Of a DNA stretch of 64,000 nucleotides, positions 31,800 to 43,700 are shown piece after piece. The stretch comes from Progne subis subis. Its lineage: Eukaryota; Chordata; Aves; Passeriformes; Hirundinidae. The position numbers were made by a program, and so were the translations under genes. Every line of letters starts with the position of its first letter. Position 1 is the stretch's first letter. Location: the NCBI GenBank assembly GCA_022316685.1, contig JAKJHU010000054.1, positions 1,302,001 to 1,366,000 on the forward strand. Direction: 5' to 3'. Below the pieces are notes generated by a model, which did no database searches, had not been told where the DNA came from, and saw only the letters and a program-made list of their open reading frames with translations.

Positions 31800-34700
31800 C
31801 TGGGGGGAAAGGGGAAGGGTTAGAGCTGGCCCCGGTGGGGTCCGCGGCAGGGCAAGAGCCAGGAGATGCGGATGGACCCTGCCATGGGACCAAGGTGTCA
31901 GCGACATCCAGCACACGGGTGACCCAACAGGAACAACGGTAGGGTTGCCCCAAAGGGCCAGGCTGGGGGGAAACTGAGGCACGGCAGTTCAGGGGCTTAA
32001 AGGTGTGGAAAGGGACCACCAGGGGCAGAGCAAGGCCACCACTGTGCTGCTTCTGGCAAAGCTCCCCCTGGTCCTGCACAGCGAATGGGAGAGACAGAAA
32101 CGGATCCAGCTGAAGCTGGGACATCCAAGACCAGCACTGCAGCAGGAATTGCAATGGGGACCGGGGGCTTGGCTGTCCCCACAGCGCCCTGTCCCCACCA
32201 CAGGGCAGACAAAAGCCCCTTTCTGCTCACAAGGCACAGCCCTGGGGAGGACGGAGGGAGTGGCAAGGGCTGGGGGGGCAGAGGGGCTTTGGCTCCCAGC
32301 CAGCTGCAGCACAAAGCCCCTTTCTGAACAGCCAGCCGCTGGATTCCATTAAAAGCTGGGGCTGACCCTGGCAGCCAGGCTGCCTGGTTTGACCTTCCTC
32401 TCCCCATCTGGTTGCTGGGCAGCTCATGGATGATATCCCAGCTCCTGGGGCAGTTCACGGATGATATCCCAGCTCCCAGGGCAGTTTCTGGATGATATCC
32501 CCACTCCTGAGACAGTTCATGGATGATATCCCCACTCCTGGGGCAGTTTCTGGATGTCATCCCAGCTCCCAGGGTAGCTCAGCCTCCAGGCACAACACAG
32601 GGGTCCACGTGCACCATGAAACCCCCACGCACTCCCCTGCACCTCATATTTTGGGGAGCGTTTTCCCCCCAAGACCCACCCCTGCACCGGGGTTTGCTTT
32701 GACACACCAGTGAGTGCAGCTCTCCTGACGGGGAAACTGAGGCACCAGGAGGTGATGTGGCTGCCAGGGCCCTGTGGTTCACCCACGGCAGAGCCCCGAG
32801 CGCAGGGTTTTGCACACCCAGGACTGCAGCAGCGCACTGGGAGGGGACACAAACAGGAGTCGTGCGGCTCCAGCCAGACCCGGACACCCACACCAGGGGC
32901 AGGAGCTGGGGCAGCCCCGAGGGGAGCCCCCTGCTCACCCACCTTTGAAGAAGTAGAACTTCCCGCTGAGCTGGGACCAGGCGCAGGCGTCGATGCCGGC
33001 GGGGAGGCCGGGCCAGCGCGGCTGCAGCGGCTGTGGCTCGCTGGCGTTGCCGCTTGCTGACACCACCCAGTAGTGGCTGCCCTTGAAGATGTAGAGGTTG
33101 TGATCCCCGTCTGTGAGGCAAGGGGAAGGAGCCCCAGGTGAGAAATTTTATTGAATCGCCCTCCACTGCTTCCCAGCTCCCTGCTCCTCCCCTCGCAGCC
33201 CAGTGGTGCTTTGGGGACCCTCAAGGTTTGGGGGCTTTTCCTGCCTTTCCAGCCACCCCCTCAGCTTCCATAATTCATTGCCTCCCCTCCAGCAGTGAGA
33301 GGATAAATGCTGACCACAGTTCACAGCTGAGTTCCTGCAGTGATTAATCCTTGCCATGGCCCAAATTTTAGGATGTTTTCCCTGCTCATGACGCATGGCT
33401 GTGCCCTCAACGTGCGCTGCTTCACCATGCTCCAGTGATGCCACCAGTGCCAGGAGCTGTGGACCAGTCAAACCCAGCTTTCCCACCACTGGGAGCTGCA
33501 GCAGCACTGGGACGAGGGGTAGGGGTGTACGTTCTGGGAGAGGTCACAACACCAGCACCCACCGGCGGTTATGGCATCGAAGAAGGAGTGGCAGTAGTAG
33601 GTGCTGAGGCTCCTCTGCTGTCGGTCCCTGCTGTAAAGGTCCGTGTTCCAGTCCTGGAAGTGAGTGAAGACCTTTCCTGGGAGCTGGATGGCCGAGCCCT
33701 TGGAGGGCTTTCCTGGGATGGAACAAGGGGCGATGAGTCCGGAGAAGGGGCAGAGAAACAACTTTTCCCGAAGCACAGGGCCGGGACTCCCAAGACTCCA
33801 AAGACTCCTTGTCCCACTCTAAATAGTGGTGACAAAAATCCCTCGGTACCCCAAAACACATGCACCAGCAGACAAGTGGGCAGCAAATCCAACCTTCCCT
33901 GCCCTGGAGGCTTCTCTGACCCCACCTCTCCTGCATTTTCCTCCCCAGCCACACACAGGGATGGGACCCGTGCGACTGCAGTGCTCCACCCTTTCAGGGA
34001 CCCGCTCCCCTCCCTGCTGCTCCTTCTCCATCCCAGAGAACAGCCCTGGAGGACCCGAGGGATGCTCAGGGAAGCCAGGCTCACCGTACAAGTTCTGGAC
34101 CGCCAAGATGTCATCCCAGCTGAGGACAAAATCCTTGCTGAGCTTCTTGTAGTAAGGAGACATCAGGGCGCTCTTGACAGGGGAGTGCTGCAGCCCCAGC
34201 GTGTGCCCGACCTCGTGGGCCACCACGATGAAGAGGTTGCGCCCTTTGCCGCTGTGCAGGGACCAGCGCTCGGCGCTGTCGAAGTGAGCTTCTCCTCGCC
34301 GGGGGAAGAAGGCGTGAGCCAGGGCACCTCCTGGGGACAAGAGAGCCATCAGGGGCCATGGAGCAGCGGGCACACCTGTGTGTGTGTGAGCTTCAGGGTT
34401 TTTTGGAGGAGCCCGTGTTTGGAGGGTGTTGTCAAATGGGGAGCACCCGTAAGGAACATCAGAGCAGCCTTGCTGGCAGAGCTCTGTCACAGAGCCGGGA
34501 GAGGGGACCCCAAATCAGACAGCAAATGGACCTGGAGAGAGGCTGCAGAGCCTCCACCGCCCCCAGCCTGTGACAAAGCCAGCCCTCGTCCCCGCCGGGG
34601 AAGAGCCCACGTTGTAAAAGAGAAGCTTACGAGGGAGAAGCGACCAGCACCTGGCCCATCGAAGGCGTTGTCGAGTCCATCGTTGTGGTCGCCGTGGAAG

Positions 34701-37700
34701 AAGGTGAGGCGGATGTCAGCGGGGCCGTCCTGCGCCTCCCAGAAGAGCAGCGAGGACACGTTGCTCCAGAGCTCGAAGGCAGCTCTGACGGCCAGGCGCA
34801 CCTCGTGCTGGGGCAGGTAGGACGGCCAGTTCACCACGCGGTACGTCAGGTGCCGCTTGTACCAGCGCCCGCCTGCAACGGGACCAGCTCAGCCTGGCAG
34901 CCTGGGCTCCTCCTTCCGCCCAGGGGCTGCCCAGGTGGAAGAAAGCTTGATGGAAATGCGGTGGTTTTCCCAAGGCAAAGGTGGAAGTCGAGGCGGGTGC
35001 GCCGCAGGCGGCGCCGCGATTAAATCCTTCTGAAGGTGCCGCCGCTGGAGCCCACCCAAGGATGGGGTTGCAGCCAAACCCTGGAGCCTCTCTGAGGAGA
35101 TGAGAAGCTGTGGCACCAGGTTTGAACTCAGCCTTTGGCTCGACATCCTCTCCAGACCAAATCCAGCACGGGTCCCTGCTGCCTGATGCCAGCTTCAAGC
35201 CCAGAAGATGCGGCCCAAGGGCTGGATTTCAGGGAGAGGAATCAAAGCCACCTCTGGAAAGGTGGGACCAAGGCAAAGGAGTGGGAAGGACTCTCTGCAG
35301 CACCGTGGGGACACAGCTTAGTGCTCAAAGCTTCCTTCAAAGCTTTCAGGGGAGACAGAGCTCTGAAACCACCAGGACAGCTGGGGACAAGGATGAAGGG
35401 GACAAGCCTTGTGATTCCCCCTAAGCTCCCCCAACCTCCCATCCACACAGGAGGGCAAAGATGAGAGTTCACACAGTTGCTGAGCAGCATCACAGCCCCC
35501 TCCTCCTCCTCCTCCTGCACCCCTCGGCAGCTGTGGGACCCCAGAGCCCTGGGATTACATTGATCTGGGGGCATCTGGGAGCAGGAAAAAAGCCGTGGGG
35601 CCCCAGGGGATTTGGGTGCCAGAGCCGGTGCTGAGGCGTGGGAGTGGTGAGAGACCTCCAGCATCTGCCTCTGCTCCAGATGTGCAGGAAAACACGGGGA
35701 ACAGAGCCAGCAGCATGCTGGAGATCACTGAGCCTCCCAACAAACCTGGCAGACATCCCACCCTGGCTCTGCCTCCTCCTGCCCCGTTTCTGAGCAGCCC
35801 ATGGCTGGGGACACTCTGGGCAGACTCCTGGGGACGGAATCAGTTCCCACTGCTCGTCAGTGCAGTGATGGCCTCCAGCTCCAAAGGGACACTGATGAGA
35901 TTCCACTCTGCACAGCAAAAGCTAAAAGCTGCCTGGACGGCTGCAGCCCTAAAACAAAGCCCTGGCATCCCATCCTTCCCTCCACAGTGGCAGGGCATGG
36001 ACCACCAGAGGAGGATGGGCTAGGCTGGCTTAGCAAGGCTGGCTCTTGGGAAGAGGAGGGTTTGGCTTTTCCTCGTGCTGGGCTCTGAGTGCCTCGAGCC
36101 AGCAGGATGAGGGACACAGAGGCTGCCCAGGGAAGGTCCTGCTGGCAGAAGGGTGGATAACAAAGCACTTTGCTGGCTCAGCTGCCAGGGTTTCCAGCTT
36201 TGAGCAGGACAAACAGCACAAAGCCTCCAGCCCTGCAGGCACCCCCTGTCTCCCACCCAGCCCGTGGGTGCTGAGCTGGTGCTGCTCACATCCCCGCTGC
36301 CTGTGGAGTCAGATCTCCAGAGCAATAACCACACTGAGCCCTTTCCTGCCCTTTCCTTGAGCATCTCTTACCACCCACCCACATCTGTGATCCCCAAAAA
36401 GGAGCCCCACGAGCCACAGGGCACTGGCTGCTTCTGTTTGCCCATTTCCTGCTGTGTGTCCTTCCTGCTCTGCCCGCTGCCCACATGTCCTGGGCTCCTG
36501 CAAGGGACACGCTGCATGTGGAGCTTTGGAAGGAAATCCAGAGGCTGGAGGAGGGTGACAGGGCTCTCCTGGGGCCGTCCATCCCAGCCCTGCCAGATGC
36601 ACAGACAGCCTGACACGGCACAGAGCCTTTTCTTAATCTCGCCTTCGTTTTTCCCATGTCCTAAGCACAGCTGGCCCCGGCCCTCCTGCTCTCTAGGAAT
36701 CCAGTTACTCATCTGTGAGCCCAAAGACAGCCCAGGAGGGACAGGAGGCCCAGTCCTGGACACACAGGAGCACAGAAGGGTGCTTGGAGCAGAGTTAAAC
36801 CCCTTAACACGGGTGAAATGACTCTGGGGTCAGGCAGCCAAGTGCTGGCAGGTTTTTGGTTACTGCTGCGTCCCTAATGTGCATTAGAAGCCCCAAAGGT
36901 CAGAAAAACCTGGAGATAACTTCACTGCGTGCCAGCCCCTGCCCTCCAGATCACGCCAGCACAGCTGAGTGTGGGGCCGTGGTGAGCTGAGTGCTCTCTG
37001 GGAGAAGTCCTGGCTCCCACAGCAGCGGCAAAACCACCCCAGAGAGCTGAATTACCCCGCAAACGGGACTCACATCTCTCACCACTGCTGACATCGAGCC
37101 ACAGAGACCAACCCAAAACAAAGAACTTTAAAAATAACCTCCGAGTGCATCCCGGGCTGGCTGCTGCTCCAGTGGGGCTGCACCTCCCACCCACAGCAGC
37201 TTTCCCACGAGTCTAGGGCGGGAGAGCCGAGCACCCCGGACCCCAAACCCCGCCGGGACGCTCGGTGCCGGTGCTCACCGTGCTGTGCCGTGCGCCTGCG
37301 GCGCCGGGAGGGCGATGCCCGGCTGTGCCCGTCGTCGGTGCCGCACCTCGGCAGAGCCATCTGATGGAGGGTGGGGGCATCCAGCACCCCGCTGAGCGGG
37401 AGGTGGGTCACCCGCTGGAAATCCCTGCAAAAGGAGGGCAGATGTCAGCACCCACATCCCCCCCGGGGTGGTGGGGTTTGGTTGTGGTTGCACGGTTTGG
37501 TTTTGTGTGTGGTTATGAGGTTTGACCCGAGCCAGGATTTTCACCCCGCACGCTTCACACCCCAGCATCAGAACTTCACACCCAGCTGGTAAAACGAGGA
37601 GGATTTGGCTCTGCAAGCACAGCTGGCCTGCCAGTCACCTCCTAGCAGGGCAAAAAGCTAAAGAGGAGCCTAAAAATGCCCTTTGCCGTTTTTTAACCCT

Positions 37701-40700
37701 GTTTTTTTTTTGACTTCGCATTTAACTTCACATTTGGCTTTGCACAAGGTCAAGCCCAGGACGCTCCCAGAGCCGAGGTGATGACCTTAGGAAAAATCCT
37801 GGCAGGAACTGGCAGCTCACCCCCCCTGACATCTCCCAGCCGTCCCCAAGCTCGGCCTCCCCGCAGATTTTATTGCGAGGCAAGCACCGGGCCATAAAAG
37901 GCGAATAAAGCAGCGAGAAGAGGCGGGTGCCAGCTGCGGGAGCCGGGCACGGACCCGCCTTTCCAAAAAGGACTGGCTGTGCTTTGGCATCAGACCGTGA
38001 GACAGAGAGCCTCCAGCTGCAAAGAGACCCCTCTGGCTGCAAAAAGAGACCTTCGGAGTGCTGGCAGCATCCCTGCAGCTGGATGCTGACTTCGGGCTCC
38101 TACCTCAGCGCCTCGGTGAACTCGGCCGGGCTGTGTGTGCCGGGCTCGCTGAAGTAGCCATATTTCTCCAGGAAAAGCTGCGAGAAATAACGGGAAAGGT
38201 GCAGCTCAGAGCAGGTGTTGGCTTGGGAAAGTGGGAACAGGGAGATGAGACAGCAAACGATGCTGCAAACACAAAATGCCCACTTGTTTCGCTCCCGAGA
38301 GCTCTGCACCTCCTGCGCTGTGTGTCCTCCCCATGGCTTCGGATGGCTCTTGGGGACACGATGGAGGCACAGGAGGGAACGAGAGAGATCGAAACCCTCT
38401 GCTGCCGTGTCACCCACAGCCAGAGGCGACCAAACCCACCAAACCCACAGCTCTGATGGCCCCGGCTCAAGGCAGCGGCTCAAAGAGCGGCCCGAGTGCC
38501 GTGGCCGTGGGCAGGGCGGGGTGAGATGGGGTCAGGCTGCAGCCTCCCCCCATTCCCACGCCGGATGTGCTGCCGCAAACTGGGGACGCTCCGGGGGCAA
38601 TTTGCTTTGCCAAACCATTCTTCTTCTTATCGGCCCTTGACGCGGACGGAGATTGCCTCTCTGAACTCGCTCCAGCGCTTAAATTGTGTGTTAAAGAAAA
38701 ATAAACGGCTCGGGCTGCTCTCCCGGCTTTCGGAGGAGTTAATAGCCGGGGTGGCAGGAATGCTCCACGCCCGCCTGCCCCGCCGCCAGGGATGTCTGCG
38801 GGAGACAAACAAGCTGCCCAGCATCCTGTTAGTGCGGCAGAGCAGAGCCGCAGTCACGGCAATGAATAATAATCAGAATAAAAAGTGAAAGCGGCAGCTT
38901 CCTTTCCCAAAGGAGAGGTGTGCGGAGCGCCGGGAATGCCACGGGCTGACCCAGATAGCACGGCTGCTGCCCTCCGGGAAAACGGGTGTTTTTAAAGCTG
39001 TTTCCCTCCCGGCTGGTCTCGGGGCCGGGAGAAGGAGGGGGTTGGAGTGTTGACCTCCGCTCAGCGCAGCTCCTGATGTGGGTGACCCAGTTCTCCTTGA
39101 TGTCCCCGCGGAGGAGGCAGCAGCTCCTCCTGGGCCGTGCCACCGGGCAAGGAGCGGGAACGGCTCATAAATGTGGCAGTCCCAAAGTGTGCCAGGGCCT
39201 CTCCCTCTCCTTCTCTGCCCAAACCTTCGGCTTGCCGTGAGCAGCCACCTTCGTGTCATCCCCATCACGTCCCCATCGCCCCCCGCGGGCAGGGCCGGCA
39301 CATCCAGGTGTGCTCTGCACACCTCCCCTCCTCCAGTTTCATCTCCTCCTTGACGACCTGGAGCATCCCCCTCCGGCAGAGCACCAGCACGGATTCCTGC
39401 CCGGACACGCTCTTTACCCAGTCCCACACAAAGAATTTGGCTGGTTTTTTTCCCACCAAAGCCGCCTGTCCCAGCTGGAGGCACCAGCAGCTCATCCCAG
39501 CAGTGCCGGGCTGGAGCAGCAAGAGCCTGAGCGTGGCCAGAGTCACCCACACACCTCACACTGGTGCAGTGAGTCAGGACAAATCAGGGAAACGCCACAC
39601 TGGCAGGGAGAGCGTTGGCTTGCTTGTCAGGAGAAGGCACAACGCCTCTGCCCGGGGGTGGACCATCCAGGACTTGCCGTTCCCCAGGCACGCCGGGATA
39701 ACCTTCACATGAGTACTGGGAGGAGAAACCCAGCAGCAGCTCGGGAGGAGCGTGCAGGGATGGAGGATGTGGGGCTGGAGGAGCATCCTGGGGATGGGGT
39801 GGCTCGGAGCTGAGAGTGTCTGGGGAGGAGAAGGGATCGGGCCCTTCTCCTCTGTGCTCTGTATTTTGATGGAGTTCTCCTCCAGAAGCACAAAATCAGC
39901 AGTTGCATGTAAGGGTGCAGGGTGAAGATCCCGGTGGTGACATCAGTGCAGATAAATGTGAGCTGAGAACACCCGGAGGGAAGGTCCTGGCTCTCACAGC
40001 ACAGTCTGAACCTTTCCTAACACAGTTTTGTGTTCACTCAGCACAACCTGAAGCTCTTTCCTCGCCCGTAACCCAACACAATCCCATCCATAAAGCGTGA
40101 AAATGGTTTTTCCTCACCATGATCTCACGAAGGCTCGAAACCCCATCTGGACACGTCAGGGTGCACAGTGAAAAAAGCAACCCCTGTCCCAGCAGCTGCT
40201 CTTGAGCAGCACCAGAAGGCACTGGGGCCACTGCCTTTATCATTCCTGCCCAGGGCTCCTTGAGCTTTGCAAGGGCAAAGCAGCGTTTTCTCTGTGGTTT
40301 CTGGCCCGTGCCACATTGAGGTTCTCACACACAGGCACCAACTCTCCAGCTGCAAAACCATCAGGAGAAATGTTATTACATTTTCTAGACACGTCTGCTG
40401 TCAGCTAAGGGTGGTGGTGATCCTGGAAACGCAGAGTTGCAGGAGAGGGATGTGCTGATCCCTCACTCTGTTGGGTATTTATCTGAGCACAGAGCATACA
40501 AATCCAGGGAATTTGTGGGGTCCAGGGGAACCCAAGAGCTCCATGTCACAGTGTTCCTGTGCCCAAACCAGTGCTCAAGGCTCCCCCAGCACTGCACAGC
40601 CCCCCAGAGCCCAGCCAGGCTCAGGCAGGGCTGGCTGGAATCTGGCACCAATGCTGGGAAAGCCCCCTCCCTCCTGCCCCAGACGGGGAAACGCTCTTTT

Positions 40701-43700
40701 CCATACAATGGGAAAAGAAAAACAGCAGGAAACCAAGAGAAACATTAGTATGAAATATGCCCAGCTCCCTCTCTGCATGAGGGAGGGAGAGGAGGACAGA
40801 TCTGGCTGCCTGGGAGCTGGCGCTGGGGCAGAGAAACCTCCGGGACTGCAGCAGGGACAGCGGGAGGAGTCTGGGGGAGACAGAGGGGCCCTTCCCATCT
40901 CAGGGCTCCGACGCAGAGCCTGTTGCAACCCTGAAAATCATCTCTGCCTTGGCTAAAGCCAAGGAAACACCTTGCTCTGGACCACAGGCATCCCGGGTGG
41001 AAGACAGCCAGTGGCAAATACAATCAGCCCTCCCGGCCTGGGAGCTGGGATAACGAGAGTGCCGAGACAGCAGGCTCCGCTCCCACCTGCTCTCCCCTCC
41101 ACACGCACTGCTCCTGGCTCCTTTCCACCCGCTGAGGGCCGGAGAAGCCTCACAGCGAGCTCCTGCTGCCCTCTGCTCTGCCGGGTTCAAACCCCATCCG
41201 TCCCCTCCATCCCCGGCAGCGCGGGGAAGCGATCCCGTCCTGCCGAGGGGTGGGCAGGTGCCCTGTGTCAGGATTACAGGCCATGCCGCCACAAGCTACA
41301 CCCTGAAAGTCTTTTAAATCATGAGACGGCCCAGGTAGACCCTAGACCCTGGTTGCAGCATCCCCAGGCTCATCCCACACCATCCCACCACCAAAATGGG
41401 CACAGTGGCTCCTGCTTTTCATCTTCAGTTCCCCCCAGTGCACACACAAGCAGAGCTGGCCCGGGGCGTGTTCTGGCGTGGTCACAGGAGGAGCAGCGGC
41501 TCCTCCAGCCCACCGGGTCCCTGCTGCCTGCGAGCTGCTTCCAGAAGATGCCACATCCATTAAAAACGCTCATTTGCTTCCCCTCATCCCTGCAAAGCCT
41601 CAGGCAGAGTCGCCGCGACGCTTTTGTTTAAGTGTGTGTATAAATATCTCGGTAAATATTATATCTATAGGCACGGGAGACACACGAGAAGGGGCATTAG
41701 TGAGCGCACAGCCTGGTTGTCCTCCCGCTGAAAAGGCAGCAAAGCCTCAGCTGATTCCCTGCACTGGTGGTGGAGTGTGGTTAAAGCCCCAGGGCTGCAG
41801 GGATCTTCCCCTGCTGGCCTAACCCAGTCCTGAAGGAACCTCCTGTCCCGCCTGCCACTCCTGAAAATCCACTTCAGCAGCAAATATTTCACTTTCCACT
41901 AAAGATGTGGAGTTGGGGAATCCTCTAAGCTGCTTTTATTTTCGCACTCGATCTTCCAATGCTGGGAAACAGTAAGCCAAGTCTAACTAAAACCTCTCCT
42001 GGTTTCACTAAGTTTGGATGTGGCTGGGAGCAACTTGGTCTAGTGGGAAGTGTCCCTTCCCACGGAATGAGATGAGCTTTAAGGTCCCTTGGAACCCAAA
42101 GCAATGCGTGGTTCTGTGCTAACTCGCTGGGAAGCAGCTGGCAGCCTTGTCCCGGCACCCCCAGCACCCCACACCCCGACGGGCAGCAGCGCCAAAACTC
42201 CCCAAAGCACTCGGGGAGAACAGGGAAGAGCACCGGGCTGGGCCAAACCTTCCCCTGCGAATACCAGAGCGGCTGACAAACCAGTTGGGTCACGCAGAAC
42301 CGGTTGTGTTTTCGTGTCCTAGGAGAGCAAGGAAAGCAGCCTTCCCCTCCACCGGGCTGGGAGCCGGGGGAAGGCGCCGTTCCCGTTCCCGTTCCCGCTG
42401 CCGGCGGGCGATATTTGCCCTGACAAGCGGGGATTGTTCTGGGGGAGAAGCAGGAAGAAAGCCGGGCTGTTTGCGCTGCGGTGACTCACGGGGTGTAAAA
42501 TCGCACCGGGGATCCCCGCGGGACTCGGAGCCGCTCGCCACATCCGCGCCGGCGGCAGCGGCTCAGAGACGAGGTCTCAGGGGTGCTGCAGAGCCCAGCC
42601 GTGCCTCGAAGGGGTAATTCCTCCTCCTCTCCACCTCCCCTTCCATCGTGCTGAGATTCTTTACAGGAAGGAGGGGTTCTCCGCCTTGTTTCCGGAGGAA
42701 AATGCGGGATGCTCCGTGCCCCAGCTGACCTCCGAGCCCCTCGGTGTCTGCGCGGTACCCGGGACCCTCCCTCCGTCCAGCCGAGCTCAGCATCCTGCAT
42801 CCCAGCCTGCTCCCGAGAGCAGCTCAGCCGGGCACCGGGGCATTTCCCAGCACAAACACAGCCCAGAGCCCGAAATGTGAGACCTTGGTTTGGTGAGGGG
42901 GAGAAGTCAGTGAGCACCAGATGTGGGGAGATGGGAAGGAGAAGGGCAGGACAGGGGAAATAAAATGGGAAAAAAAATCCAAAATGAGAATTATTCAGTC
43001 CGTTAGTCCAGGTCTCTAGAGGTTCCCGTTCCCTGACTTTCCCAATTTTCTCCTCAGTTTTTATTTCCACCAAAACAAACCTGGAGCTCCTCACGCAAAC
43101 CTCTGCAGGGATTTCATTGTCCTTTGTCTTGGCTCCACCAGTACCTCATCGTGCTCCTCACTCCCACCAGGGGCCGAGATCTCCCATGCCCCGTGTATTT
43201 TACACAATTCCCCCGGGATCAGGGATGCTCGGGCATTTCCTCCCCCCAGCTGCTGTGTGAGCACAGCCCAGCCAGACACCAGCCCTGCCAAACAACGTGC
43301 TCTTACACTGGGCCCTCTCCTATCTGCAAATGATAAGATGATTTCACATACAAATGTTTCAAATTAAATTTTTGGATTTTTTTTTTTCCCCTGCAGTTGA
43401 TACGGGTGCAGTGAAAACATGGGCACCAGCCAGGAAAAGCACAAAATTGGACATTCTCGCAGCCTTATGCATCTAAGTTTACACAACCTATTGTTGCTAA
43501 CTGCGGATTTTTAAAAGGAATTCAAAGAAAAGTTTTAGAAGCAAAGCCTGGAAGTGCTCTGAAAGCCACAAGCCACCAGAACTACTTGATGTTATGTGAG
43601 AATTTCAGCTTCCTCCCAAAAGTAAATTAACCGCTCAGTTTATTTAGACAAGTTCCACACCCCAGTCTCTGCATTTCCATTGTGTGTGTTGTCCCAAAGT

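Noticed and set aside
33435..34820. 461-aa plus-strand open frame
   Set aside because: Antisense shadow across MMP28 exons 4-6 and their introns; the minus strand carries the conserved zinc protease sequence.
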